A stretch of 64,000 nucleotides of DNA from an uncultured Collinsella sp. (GTDB lineage: Bacteria > Actinomycetota > Coriobacteriia > Coriobacteriales > Coriobacteriaceae). Under the pieces are notes generated by a model. It was not told the origin of the DNA and ran no database searches. It worked only from the letters and a program-made list of their open reading frames with translations. Position 1 is the stretch's first letter. The number at the start of each line of letters is the position of its first letter. Position numbers and translations under genes: made by a program. Of the stretch, positions 1 to 9,090 are shown one piece after another. The stretch is from NCBI GenBank assembly GCA_937943045.1, contig CALEBN010000043.1, forward strand, positions 101,241 to 165,240, written 5' to 3'.

Positions 1-671
<671 letters not shown>

Positions 672-769
672 GTTTAAAACCTCCTAGAGAGGCTGACTCA
701 ATGTTTTGGAAAAGTCAGCGAGGGTGCAGCTGGTGCATCAGGTTGCCGTGATGCGAGGGCGCGCTGGGC

Positions 770-2275
770 TTATGCCCGCGCGTCCGAAGCAGAACGGCAA
801 GATGATGTGCCAGATGCAGCCGCAGCGTCGACAGGTCCGCCGTTCGGTAGAACGGCGGAACCACTATCGGCGAAATTCCAGCCGGCAAGGCGGTCCTTGG
901 CGGTATCGATGTCCAGATAGTTCTCCTCGCCGTCCATGAGTCGCGTAAAGGCGGTAAAGAGATAGTGAGCATCGGTGGGGCCGGGCGATGCCTCGGGATG
1001 GTACTGGACCGAGAAGCACGGCGCATCGAGCAGCTGAATGCCCTCGGCGGTGCCGTCATTGAGATTCACATGCGTCAGGCGAATGCGGCCGAAACGCTCG
1101 TTCATCACGACCGGCGCGATACCGCGGCGCACCCAGACGCGCAGATCGCCATCGGCCGCGTGCTCGGTCTCGCCGCCCGAAAGCTCGGGGACAAGCTTGC
1201 CCAAGCTGGGGAACAACAGGCCAAAGCCGTGGTTTTGCGCGGTGATCTCCACACGGCGGCTGACCAGATTCATAACCGGCTGGTTGCCACCACGGTGACC
1301 GAATTTGAGCTTTTCCATCTGGGCGCCGCATGCCAAGCTGATCATCTGGTGACCAAGGCAGATGCCAAAAACCGGCACCTTGCCGATTAGCTGCTGCACC
1401 TGCTCGTAGGTCTCCACCACGGCATCGGGGTCGCCGGGGCCGTTGGACAAAAAGACACCATCGGGATTCATGTCGAGCACCTGACGCGCGGGCGTATCCC
1501 ACGGCACGACGGTGAGGTTGCAGCCAGCACGAACCAGGCCCTCCAGGATGCCGCGCTTGACACCGCAGTCGTAGGCGACCACTTTGTGGCGGGCAGGAGC
1601 GGTAGGGGCAAGCGCAAAGTCATGCGTAGCGGGCAGGTCGCTCGCGGCAAAAGCGTGGGGCTCAGGGCAGCTCACGGTCTTGACCAGGTTCTCGCCGACC
1701 AGCGTAGGCGCGGCGGACAGGCGCTCGGCAAGCTCGTCGACGTCGAAGATCTCCGTCGAGATTATGCCCATCTTGGAACCGTTGTCGCGCAGGTGGCGCA
1801 CGAGAGCGCGGGTGTCGACGCCCTCGATAGCGACGATGCCGCGTGCACGCAGGTACTCCGGCACGCTGACGGTCGAGCGCCAGTTAGAAGGCGTGGCGCA
1901 CATGTCGTGGACGACCATGCCGCGCATGGCGGGAGCGCTCGCGGGGCGAGCGGCATCGCCGGGGAAGGCCGACTGGACATCGGTCTCGTCAATGCCGTAG
2001 TTGCCGATCTGCGGATAGGTCATGGTTACGATTTGGCCGGCATAGCTCGGGTCGGTCATGACCTCAAAGTAGCCCTCGAACGACGTGTTAAAGCAGACCT
2101 CGCCGGTTGCGGTACCCTCGGCACCGCATGCACGGCCATAAAAAATGGTCCCATCCTCAAGATACAGGATGCAGGGACCGCAGGTGCCCTTGCTGGTTTT
2201 AGCCAGCATACGCTGGCACAGCTCGCTGGGCACGACGGTGCGGGCGGCAGCGCCCGCAATATGGTTGTTCGCCAT
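770..2275 (-). CDS. carA: Carbamoyl-phosphate synthase small (glutaminase) subunit
   Basis: CarA hydrolyses glutamine and channels ammonia to CarB. The N-terminal domain shows LEDGTIFYGRACGAEG and TSFEGYFEVMTDPSYAGQ; the class I amidotransferase domain has SNGPGDPD, the nucleophile region VFGICLGHQM (Cys), and QYHPEASPGP with the catalytic His/Glu. At 501 residues it is clearly longer than the usual 360-390: there is an N-terminal extension of roughly 30 residues, some insertions, and a C-terminal tail of about 45 residues rich in Ala, Gly and Ser. The ATG at 2275 (MANNHIAG) is preferred over an in-frame ATG at 2296 because GGAAGGAG lies just before it and the 2296 start would fall inside a hairpin. 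Confidence 0.95.
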   Translation of the reverse strand: MANNHIAGAAARTVVPSELCQRMLAKTSKGTCGPCILYLEDGTIFYGRACGAEGTATGEVCFNTSFEGYFEVMTDPSYAGQIVTMTYPQIGNYGIDETDVQSAFPGDAARPASAPAMRGMVVHDMCATPSNWRSTVSVPEYLRARGIVAIEGVDTRALVRHLRDNGSKMGIISTEIFDVDELAERLSAAPTLVGENLVKTVSCPEPHAFAASDLPATHDFALAPTAPARHKVVAYDCGVKRGILEGLVRAGCNLTVVPWDTPARQVLDMNPDGVFLSNGPGDPDAVVETYEQVQQLIGKVPVFGICLGHQMISLACGAQMEKLKFGHRGGNQPVMNLVSRRVEITAQNHGFGLLFPSLGKLVPELSGGETEHAADGDLRVWVRRGIAPVVMNERFGRIRLTHVNLNDGTAEGIQLLDAPCFSVQYHPEASPGPTDAHYLFTAFTRLMDGEENYLDIDTAKDRLAGWNFADSGSAVLPNGGPVDAAAASGTSSCRSASDARA

Positions 2276-2286
2276 AGTTCTCCTTC

Positions 2287-2304
2287 CCGGTCTCACAGGA
2301 CCGG
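2287..2304 (-). promoter_or_regulatory. PyrR-binding-loop-like RNA hairpin overlapping the carA ribosome site
   Basis: On the minus strand the leader reads CCGGTC-CTGTGA-GACCGG and runs straight into GGGAAGGAG and the carA start. The central GGUCCUGUGAGACC matches the known PyrR binding-loop consensus ARUCCNGNGAGGYU at 11 of 14 positions, including the UCCNGNGAG core. Its position suggests that UMP-bound PyrR would hide the ribosome site, as proposed for mycobacterial pyr leaders. No pyrR gene is in the window, so the regulator is inferred. Confidence 0.6.
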
Positions 2305-2412
2305 CTTAAAGGTGTGTAGTTAGGCCTCGCGGTATTCTAACCGCAAGCATCGCCCATGGCATTAATTACATAGAATTGTTTACAAAATGATAATTATGAC
2401 TTCCTGTGCATA

Positions 2413-2519
2413 ATGATTTTTCTGGGACGGGGATTAAAAAATTATTCTGAGAGCAGGGCTTTGTCGCCAACTGCATACATGACAGAATGATTTTTTAATC
2501 CCCGCCCCAGAAAAATCAT
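2413..2519. repeat. Long imperfect inverted repeat (37-bp arms, 33-nt loop)
   Basis: The arms at 2413-2449 and 2483-2519 are reverse complements with only 2 mismatches in 37. Each contains the GGGRCGGGGATTAAAAAATYATT-type word split by an ATGATTTTTCTGG end. It sits between carA and the terminator of the next minus-strand gene; its right end supplies that terminator's U-tract. It looks like a REP/MITE-type palindrome. The rest of the 2305-2572 gap holds the probable carA promoter; I could not fix -35 and -10 boxes. Confidence 0.75.
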
Positions 2520-2548
2520 CCCGCGTGGGCTTGCGGCTCACGCGGGAT
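2509..2548 (-). terminator. Rho-independent terminator of the 2573-3538 gene
   Basis: Read on the minus strand, ATCCCGCGTG and CACGCGGGAT-type arms (2518-2548) form a strong GC stem followed by ATGATTTTTC. It lies 25 bases after the stop codon of the upstream membrane-protein gene. Confidence 0.75.
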
Positions 2549-2572
2549 GGCATCGTTCTATGTGGCTGCGGA

Positions 2573-3538
2573 CTACTTTTGCTTGTCCTGCTCCAGCAGC
2601 TCGGACGGCGTGCGATCGGGCTTTCCGCCGCGGAAGATCTCTCGACCGTGCAGACGATGCTCAAGATCGCGCTCGGCCTGCTCCTCCGTGATCTTGGTCT
2701 GGCTCACCACCGGGTCCTCGATCAGCGATGAAACCGAGTTGACCTGTTTTTGAATGCGCTCGGCAATGGTGTCGTCCATGCTTACGATGCGCATCTTCCA
2801 GTCGATACTCGTGGCGTTGGACGAGCTCTTGGTCCAAACGAACGTCAGGATGGCGCTTTGGTGCCCCTGAGCAGGAAACATGCCAAAGAAGGAATCATGC
2901 TGGATCCTGCTGTCCTCGTCGATATAGGCGTGAACGTTATACACCACACGGTCGATCTTGTCGTTGAGCAGGGCGTTGGTTGCGAGCGCCGCCGCCTGAA
3001 TCTGACCGTTGGACAGCAGCTCGAGTTCATTGGCAGAAGACGTGTCCAGCACCGTCACCTCAACCGTGCCCGTGCGCTCATCTGCCTCGTCGACGGTAAA
3101 ATCGAGCGGGAACTGCGTAAAGCCATTGCCCCATTCAAGTCCACCCTTGAGCGCGGTCGAAACGGTATCCACCGAAACACTTTCGGAAAGGTTCGCGGTA
3201 TTCAGACGTCGCATCACGCCGTAGCCAATCTGCATGCCCACAATCAGCACCAAAATGCCGATAACCACGGCCATGGCGGTCTTCGTAATGGTATGGCTCA
3301 CCTGCGAGCCCGAAGGGTCGTCCTCGGACAGCGGGTCGATATGTTTTGCCTGGCTCGCGCGATCCTCGCTGCGCAGCCGCGCCAGCGTCGCCTTGTCGCC
3401 GCGCTTGACGGCGGCCTCTTTCTCGCGCATGCGCTCGGTGCGCTTTTTGGCGAGCGTAGGATCCAAGACGCCGGATGCATCGATTTCGGAGAATAACTCC
3501 GTCACTTCTTCCGGAGTCAAAGGGTTCTTATCAGCCAT
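2573..3538 (-). CDS. Single-pass membrane protein of unknown function
   Basis: A 321-residue protein that I do not recognise. Residues 1-80 are a charged cytoplasmic segment (LTPEEVTELFSEIDASG, then KKRTERMREKEAAVKRG). One membrane helix follows (about 88-110: AMAVVIGILVLIVGMQIGYG). The outer domain of about 180 residues looks globular (TVEVTVLDTSSANELELLSNG, VVYNVHAYIDEDSRIQHDSF). The C-terminal 60 residues are charged (ITEEQAERDLEHRLHGREIF), which is unusual for an exposed tail. Ribosome site AGGAAG precedes the ATG at 3538. It follows the ABC exporter gene by 19 bases on the same strand, so the two are probably co-transcribed and may work together. Confidence 0.75.
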   Translation of the reverse strand: MADKNPLTPEEVTELFSEIDASGVLDPTLAKKRTERMREKEAAVKRGDKATLARLRSEDRASQAKHIDPLSEDDPSGSQVSHTITKTAMAVVIGILVLIVGMQIGYGVMRRLNTANLSESVSVDTVSTALKGGLEWGNGFTQFPLDFTVDEADERTGTVEVTVLDTSSANELELLSNGQIQAAALATNALLNDKIDRVVYNVHAYIDEDSRIQHDSFFGMFPAQGHQSAILTFVWTKSSSNATSIDWKMRIVSMDDTIAERIQKQVNSVSSLIEDPVVSQTKITEEQAERDLEHRLHGREIFRGGKPDRTPSELLEQDKQK

Positions 3539-3557
3539 GATCTTCCTGTCATATCAA

Positions 3558-5330
3558 TCAGTCGAGCTCGTGCGCACGCGCACCTTCGAACTGCATTCGA
3601 TAGTAACGGGCATAGGTGCCGCCACGGGCGAGAAGCTCCTCGTGCGTGCCACGTTCCACAACGCGACCATGCTCAACGGTCGCAATCTCGTCAGCATGCT
3701 TAATAGTCGAGAGACGGTGGGCGATGATGATCGTGGTACGGCCGCGTGCCAGCTCTTCGAGCGACTCCTGCACCGCTTCCTCGCTCTCGTTATCCAGGGC
3801 ACTCGTCGCCTCATCCAAAATAAGGATCTTGGGATTCTTGAGAAAAACGCGCGCGATGGCGACGCGCTGCTTTTGACCACCCGAAAGACGGCTGCCGCGC
3901 TCGCCCACCACGGTGTCGTAGCCTTGCGGAAGCGATTCGATAAAGGTATCAATATTGGCGCGGCGGGCCGCTTCGGCGATCTCTTCTGCCGTGGCGCCCG
4001 GCTTGCCGTAGGCGATGTTCTCGCCGATCGTTCCATCAAACAGGTACACATCTTGCTGCACCAGGCCGATGGCACGGCGCAGACTATGCTGCGTCACGTC
4101 GCGCACATCCTGGCCGTCGATGCTAATGGAGCCGGCGGCAACGTCGTAAAAGCGCGGCAACAGCGAACAAGTCGTCGATTTGCCGCCGCCCGAGGGACCA
4201 ACCAAAGCGATGGTCTGACCGGGCTTGATGGACAGGTCCATGTGGTCGATAACAGGGCGTCCGTCGGCGCCGCGCTCGCCCAATTCAACATCCTCGTAGC
4301 TAAAGCACACGTCGCGGTACTCCACAGCACCAGCCGTCACCTGCAGATCCGCAGCACCCGGCTTATCCTGAATATCGGGGACAGTCGAGAGCACCTCATC
4401 CATGCGCTTAAAGCCGGCGATGGCTTTCTGATACGTCTCAGCCGAATTGACGAGCGTCTCGAGCGGCGTGCAGAACAGCGAAATGTAGAGTGCGAAGGTT
4501 GCCATATCGACCGCCTGCAGCTGACCCTGGGCAACGAGCCAACCGCCCAGCAGCACCACGATCACATAAAGCACTCCCGAGAGCAGGCCATACGTCGCGG
4601 TATAGACGCCCATGGCGTGATACATGTTCTCCTTGGACGAAAGGTAGTGATTGTTCGAGGCGCGAAACTTAGAGCGCTCGGTCTGCTCATTGGCAAAGCT
4701 CTTGACCACACGCATGCCCGCCAGCGAATCCTGCAGCTGCGCGTTGATGCCGCTAATCTTTTTGCGGTTATCGCTAAAGACCTCGCGCATGCGCATGTTC
4801 TGCCAAAACATAATGACCGCGAACACCACCGTCACCACAGCCATGGCGAGTGCGAGCACCGGCGCGATGGTAAACAGAATCACAAACGAGCCGATGATCT
4901 CGATGCCGCAAATAATGATCCACTCGGGCACGTGATGTGCCGCCTCGCAGATATCGAACAGGTCGTTGACCACGCGGCTCATCATGTCGCCCGAGCTGTT
5001 GCGATCAAAGTACGCAAAGCTAAACCGTTCGTACTGATCGAACAGGTCCTCGCGCATTTTGGACTCCATGCGCGCGCCCATCACATGACCCCAATAGCTC
5101 ACAAAATAGCGGCAGGCGCAGCGGATGACATACATCAGCACCAGTCCCACCGCGATCATACCGAGCGCCTGCATAATAGCAGCCTGACCCTGGGTAAAGA
5201 GCCCGCCGGTCAGATTGCGCAGGATAATGGGGAACGCCAGGTCAATGGCGGCAAGTACCAGGGCGCAAACAGTATCAGCAGCAAAAAGCCCCATCTGGGG
5301 CTTGTAATAAGACAGAAAACGCTTCAGCAT
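3558..5330 (-). CDS. ABC exporter, fused membrane and ATPase domains
   Basis: A 590-residue half-transporter of the MsbA/LmrA type that should work as a dimer in the inner membrane. Residues 1-310 form six membrane helices (for example FAADTVCALVLAAIDLAFPI and WIIICGIEIIGSFVILFTIA). The ATPase domain carries Walker A GPSGGGKST, the Q-loop region AIGLVQQDVYLFDG, signature LSGGQKQRVAIAR, Walker B ILILDEATSALD and switch His in IIAHRLST. The substrate cannot be read from sequence. The ATG at 5330 (MLKRFLSYYKPQ) follows AGAGGACC; an upstream in-frame ATG at 5396 would add 22 non-conserved residues. Confidence 0.92.
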   Translation of the reverse strand: MLKRFLSYYKPQMGLFAADTVCALVLAAIDLAFPIILRNLTGGLFTQGQAAIMQALGMIAVGLVLMYVIRCACRYFVSYWGHVMGARMESKMREDLFDQYERFSFAYFDRNSSGDMMSRVVNDLFDICEAAHHVPEWIIICGIEIIGSFVILFTIAPVLALAMAVVTVVFAVIMFWQNMRMREVFSDNRKKISGINAQLQDSLAGMRVVKSFANEQTERSKFRASNNHYLSSKENMYHAMGVYTATYGLLSGVLYVIVVLLGGWLVAQGQLQAVDMATFALYISLFCTPLETLVNSAETYQKAIAGFKRMDEVLSTVPDIQDKPGAADLQVTAGAVEYRDVCFSYEDVELGERGADGRPVIDHMDLSIKPGQTIALVGPSGGGKSTTCSLLPRFYDVAAGSISIDGQDVRDVTQHSLRRAIGLVQQDVYLFDGTIGENIAYGKPGATAEEIAEAARRANIDTFIESLPQGYDTVVGERGSRLSGGQKQRVAIARVFLKNPKILILDEATSALDNESEEAVQESLEELARGRTTIIIAHRLSTIKHADEIATVEHGRVVERGTHEELLARGGTYARYYRMQFEGARAHELD

Positions 5331-5433
5331 GTGGTCCTCTAGAAATAGGAAGAACGGAAAAATCGGTTGACCAAGCGAACCGAAAGAAAAACCCACGACA
5401 GATATAACGCCAATGTTCTGGCAGCGTCAGCGA

Positions 5434-5531
5434 AAACGTCCCTAAGCGAGCAAGGTGCCTTGAAAGAGGAGCGACGCGTACTTCGGTACGCGAGCGACGA
5501 TTGAAAGGCAGATTGCCGCTTAGGGGCGTTT
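5434..5531. repeat. Long hairpin repeat, copy 1 (conserved GAAAGAGGAG core)
   Basis: Outer arms 5434-5448 and 5517-5531 pair with one mismatch. The core contains the perfect inner stem GCGTAC-TTCG-GTACGC and matches copy 2 (22514-22614) at 39 of 43 positions from GAAAGAGGAG to GACGATTGA, while the outer arms of the two copies differ. It lies in the 242-base gap between the NUDIX stop and the ABC exporter start. Confidence 0.75.
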
Positions 5532-5572
5532 GCAGCGTCGACTCGTTACGCGGTTTGGTAAAACCGCGTAAC

Positions 5573-6268
5573 CTAGAGCTCCGCTCCACCCAAACGATGA
5601 GCAATGCTGTCGCAAGCCAAGGCACCCACAACGGTCTTGGCGTCTTCGATCTTGCCGTCGAGTACGGCGTCGATCAGCTCATGCAGTGGCACCAGGTCGA
5701 CGTTGACAAACTCGTCATCGTCGGGGTCGGGCGCATCAAACTCGAGCTTGGTAGCCAAGTAGATGTGGATGATCTCATCGCAAAAACCGCAGGACGTGAC
5801 AATCGACGTCAAAAAGCGAATGCGACCAGCCCTAAAGCCCGTCTCCTCATGCAGCTCGCGCTTGGCGCAATCGAGCGGGTCCTCGCCCGGATCGAGCTTG
5901 CCGGCGGGAATCTCGACCGTCACGCGGTCGATGGCGGTGCGGTACTGACGCACCAGCACGATCTTGCCGCTCTCGGTCAGTGCCACAACGGCCGCCGCAC
6001 CCGGATGGCGAACGATATCGCGGGCGCTGCGGCGACCGTTGGGCAGCTCAACCTCAAGACGGTGGACGTCGAGGATCTTGCCCTTCCAGGCGCACTCCTC
6101 CGAAAGAATCTTCTCGTGCAGCTCGGCATCGTGCGGGTCGTCGTCGCCCAGCACCAGCGCCGGCTCGTCAGCGACCTCGCCGCCAGGCTCGCCCTCGGCG
6201 TGCCCATACATGCGGCTGTCCTCTTCGACGATCTGCGCGTCCACGAGCTCTTCGTTCTTCTCGTCCAT
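5573..6268 (-). CDS. NUDIX hydrolase, ADP-ribose pyrophosphatase type
   Basis: A 231-residue protein. After a charged N-terminal stretch of about 70 residues comes the ADPRase-like fold (KILDVHRLEVELPNGRRSAR, VALTESGKIVLVRQYR) and a complete Nudix box (GKLDPGEDPLDCAKRELHEE then TGF), with the RELHEE metal-binding glutamates intact. ADP-ribose and similar nucleotide sugars are the likely substrates by family. The ATG at 6268 is chosen because GAGAGGA sits 9 bases upstream; the ATG at 6277 directly abuts that ribosome site. It starts 21 bases after purD stops on the same strand. Confidence 0.88.
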   Translation of the reverse strand: MDEKNEELVDAQIVEEDSRMYGHAEGEPGGEVADEPALVLGDDDPHDAELHEKILSEECAWKGKILDVHRLEVELPNGRRSARDIVRHPGAAAVVALTESGKIVLVRQYRTAIDRVTVEIPAGKLDPGEDPLDCAKRELHEETGFRAGRIRFLTSIVTSCGFCDEIIHIYLATKLEFDAPDPDDDEFVNVDLVPLHELIDAVLDGKIEDAKTVVGALACDSIAHRLGGAEL

Positions 6269-6289
6269 CCGTCTCATTCCTCTCGGATT

Positions 6290-7594
6290 TTAGGCATCCC
6301 AGGCGTCGCGGCCGCGCAGCGCACGCAGGCCAATGTCGTGGCGCAGGGTCTTGCCCTCAAAGTTGATCTTCTCGCAGGCCTCGTAGGCAAGGTCGCGAGC
6401 GTTCTCGAACGTATCGCCCAGCGCGGTCACAGCGAGCACACGACCGCCGTTGGTCACGAGCTCGCCGTCCACCACGGCAGTACCGGCGTGATACACCGTC
6501 ACGTTCTCCATGGCCTCGGCATCCTCGATACCGGTAATGACCTTGCCCTTCTCGTAGCTGCCGGGATAGCCCGCGCTCGTCAGGACAACGGCCACGGCCC
6601 ACTCGTCACGCCAATCGAGCTCAACCTGATCGAGCTCGCAGTTGGCGCAAGCCAACATGACCTCGACCAGGTCGTTCTTAAGGCGCGGGAGCACGACCTG
6701 CGTCTCGGGGTCGCCAAAGCGGGCGTTGAACTCCAGCACCTTGGGGCCGGCGGGGGTGAGCATAAAGCCGCCATACAGGCAGCCGCGGTAGTCGATGCCC
6801 TCGGCAGCAAGCTCGGCCACGGTCTGCTCCATGACCTTCACCATGGTGGCGTGCTCCTCGTCGGTCACGATGGGCACCGGGCTGTAGACGCCCATGCCGC
6901 CCGTGTTGGGGCCCTTGTCGCCCTCGAGCGCACGCTTGTGATCCTGCGAGGTGGCCATGGGACGCACGGTCTTGCCGTCGGTAAAGGCCAGCAGCGAGCA
7001 CTCGGGGCCGGTCAGCATCTCCTCGATGACCACCGTGTTGCCGGCATCGCCAAAGGTGCCGCCAAAGCACTCACGCACAGCTTCCTCGGCCTGCGAAAGC
7101 TCGGTTGCCACAATAACGCCCTTGCCCGCGGCAAGGCCGTCGGCCTTCACGACCAGCGGAGCACCCTGCTCGCGCACATAGGCAAGAGCCGAAGCCTCGT
7201 CGGTAAATGAGCCATAGGCTGCCGTCGGGATACCGGCGCGCTCCATGAGCTGCTTGGAGAACAGCTTAGAGCCCTCCATCTGGGCGCCCTCGGCACCCGG
7301 GCCAAAGCACGGGATGCCCGCCGCGCGGACGGCGTCTGCAACGCCCGCCACGAGCGGAGCCTCGGGGCCAATCACCACGAGTCCGCATCCATGGCTCTGG
7401 GCAAACGCCGCCACGGCCGCAGGATCGCAATCGTCGAGAACCACGTTCTCGCCGCAGCTCGCGGTGCCGCCGTTACCCGGCGCGATGTAGAGCTTGCCGG
7501 CGCGCGGTGATGCTGCGAGCTTGGCTGCCAGAGCATGCTCGCGGCCGCCGCTGCCCAACAACAGGATGTCGATGGTTTGAGTGTCCGCCTTCAA
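6290..7594 (-). CDS. purD: Phosphoribosylamine-glycine ligase (GAR synthetase)
   Basis: Second step of purine synthesis: 5-phosphoribosylamine + glycine + ATP to GAR. Typical N-terminus (ILLLGSGGREHALAAKL, APGNGGTA), ATP-grasp segment (GAPLVVKADGLAAGKGVIV), the GPECSLLAFTDG and QDHKRALEGDKGPNTGGMG signature, and metal site EFNARFGDPETQ. 434 residues is normal. The start codon is TTG at 7594 with GGAGGC a few bases upstream. It follows purA by 118 bases, with a stem-loop between them. Confidence 0.95.
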   Translation of the reverse strand: MKADTQTIDILLLGSGGREHALAAKLAASPRAGKLYIAPGNGGTASCGENVVLDDCDPAAVAAFAQSHGCGLVVIGPEAPLVAGVADAVRAAGIPCFGPGAEGAQMEGSKLFSKQLMERAGIPTAAYGSFTDEASALAYVREQGAPLVVKADGLAAGKGVIVATELSQAEEAVRECFGGTFGDAGNTVVIEEMLTGPECSLLAFTDGKTVRPMATSQDHKRALEGDKGPNTGGMGVYSPVPIVTDEEHATMVKVMEQTVAELAAEGIDYRGCLYGGFMLTPAGPKVLEFNARFGDPETQVVLPRLKNDLVEVMLACANCELDQVELDWRDEWAVAVVLTSAGYPGSYEKGKVITGIEDAEAMENVTVYHAGTAVVDGELVTNGGRVLAVTALGDTFENARDLAYEACEKINFEGKTLRHDIGLRALRGRDAWDA

Positions 7595-7648
7595 GGGTGC
7601 CTCCTCTATGGATTACCGGCCCGCTCCGCGCGGGCCCATTACAAGCAA

Positions 7649-7690
7649 ATATACCCCTCGGCCGCCCATCTGGGCTGCAAAGGGGTATAT
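7649..7690 (-). terminator. Perfect stem-loop between purA and purD
   Basis: ATATACCCCT and AGGGGTATAT form a 10-bp perfect stem around a 22-nt loop. On the minus strand it is followed by TTGCTTG rather than a clean U-run, so it could be a weak purA terminator, a processing site or an mRNA-stability hairpin. Confidence 0.5.
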
Positions 7691-7712
7691 CGCAATAACC
7701 AAATAACGCCGA

Positions 7713-8999
7713 TTACTTCCAGAATCGGTTGATGATCTGCTCGCGACCGGCGCCGACGCCGATGAACGTCACGCGGGTGTGTGCCAGATCCTCGATAAAT
7801 GCCACGTAGTCCTGAGCCTCCTGCGGCAGCTCATCAAAGCTGCGGCAGCCGGTGATGTCGCACTTCCAGCCAGGGAGCTCCTCGTAGATGGGCTTGGCAT
7901 GCTCAAAACGCACCTGGTGCTCGGGCACGCTCGTGTAGCGCTCGCCGTCGACGTCATAGGCAACGCACACCTTAATGGTGTCGAAGGCCGAAAGCACGTC
8001 GAGCTTGGTCACGGCGATGTCGGTGAGGCCGTTGACGCGCGAGGCATAGTTGGCGATAGGGCCGTCAAACCAGCCGCAGCGACGACGGCGACCGGTGGTC
8101 ACGCCGTACTCGTAGCCCTCCTCGGTCAGCGTGTGGCCGGCCTCGGACTCATAGGAAAGCTCGGTGGGCATGGGGCCCGAACCGACGCGGGTAATATAGG
8201 CCTTCATGACGCCCAGCACGCGGTCGACGTTCTTCATGCCGACGCCGGAACCGGTAATGGCGCCGCCGGCGGTGCAGTTAGAAGACGTCACGTACGGATA
8301 GGTGCCGTGATCGATGTCGAGCAGCGTCGCCTGGGCGCCCTCAAACAGCAAATCCTTGCCCTCATCGATCATGTTGTTGAGCAGCAGGCTCGTCTCGGTG
8401 ATGTAGGGGCGCAGGCGCTCGGCCATGGGCAGGTACTCATCGCAAATCTGATCCACGGTGTAGGTGGGCAGGTTGTAGATGAGCTCTAGCTCGGGGTTCA
8501 CGCGGGCAAGAGCGGTCTCCAGCTTATCGCGGAACAGCGCCTCATCCAGCATGTCCTGCATACGCAGGCCAATACGGGCCATCTTGTCCTGGTAGCACGG
8601 ACCGATGCCGCGCTTAGTGGTACCGATGTTCTTCTTGCCGAGCTTCTGCTCAAAGGCGCCATCCAGATCGATGTGGTACGGCATGATGACATGTGCGTTG
8701 CCGCTGATCTTGAGATTCTTGGTGGTGATGCCGTCGGCCTCGAACATGTCGATCTCCTCAAGGACGACCTTGGGGTTGACGACGCAGCCGTTACCGATCA
8801 CCGACACGTGGTCGGAATACATGATGCCGGAGGGCACCTGGTGCAGGCCGTACTTCTTGCCGTTGACGACGATGGTGTGGCCGGCGTTGTTGCCGCCCGA
8901 ATAGCGCACGACGGCATCAAAGTCGCCGGCGACCAGGTCGCAGATCTTACCCTTGCCCTCATCGCCCCACTGGGCACCGACCAAAACGGTTGACGGCAT
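7713..8999 (-). CDS. purA: Adenylosuccinate synthetase
   Basis: Makes adenylosuccinate from IMP, aspartate and GTP, the first committed step to AMP. Shows the GTP-binding start VGAQWGDEGKGKICD, catalytic RYSGGNNAGHT, the QGIGP-type segment GTTKRGIGPCYQDKMAR, FEGAQATLLDIDHGTYPYVT and TGRRRRCGWFD. 428 residues is normal. GAGGAG precedes the ATG at 8999. The partner lyase purB is at 51.1 kb on the other replichore. Confidence 0.97.
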   Translation of the reverse strand: MPSTVLVGAQWGDEGKGKICDLVAGDFDAVVRYSGGNNAGHTIVVNGKKYGLHQVPSGIMYSDHVSVIGNGCVVNPKVVLEEIDMFEADGITTKNLKISGNAHVIMPYHIDLDGAFEQKLGKKNIGTTKRGIGPCYQDKMARIGLRMQDMLDEALFRDKLETALARVNPELELIYNLPTYTVDQICDEYLPMAERLRPYITETSLLLNNMIDEGKDLLFEGAQATLLDIDHGTYPYVTSSNCTAGGAITGSGVGMKNVDRVLGVMKAYITRVGSGPMPTELSYESEAGHTLTEEGYEYGVTTGRRRRCGWFDGPIANYASRVNGLTDIAVTKLDVLSAFDTIKVCVAYDVDGERYTSVPEHQVRFEHAKPIYEELPGWKCDITGCRSFDELPQEAQDYVAFIEDLAHTRVTFIGVGAGREQIINRFWK

Positions 9000-9090
9000 G
9001 TTTACTCCTCACATTCATGGACTGTCCGCACACCGCAAGTGCGCAGAAGCACAAAACATTCCCAGTATACCCGTGCAACGGGCGCCTGTC

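Noticed and set aside
3234..5342. 702-codon plus-strand frame
   Set aside because: Shadow of the ABC exporter; His/Ala/Arg-rich translation without domains.
7649..7690. Purine riboswitch between purA and purD
   Set aside because: Only a single stem is present; no three-way junction or conserved purine-riboswitch core seen.
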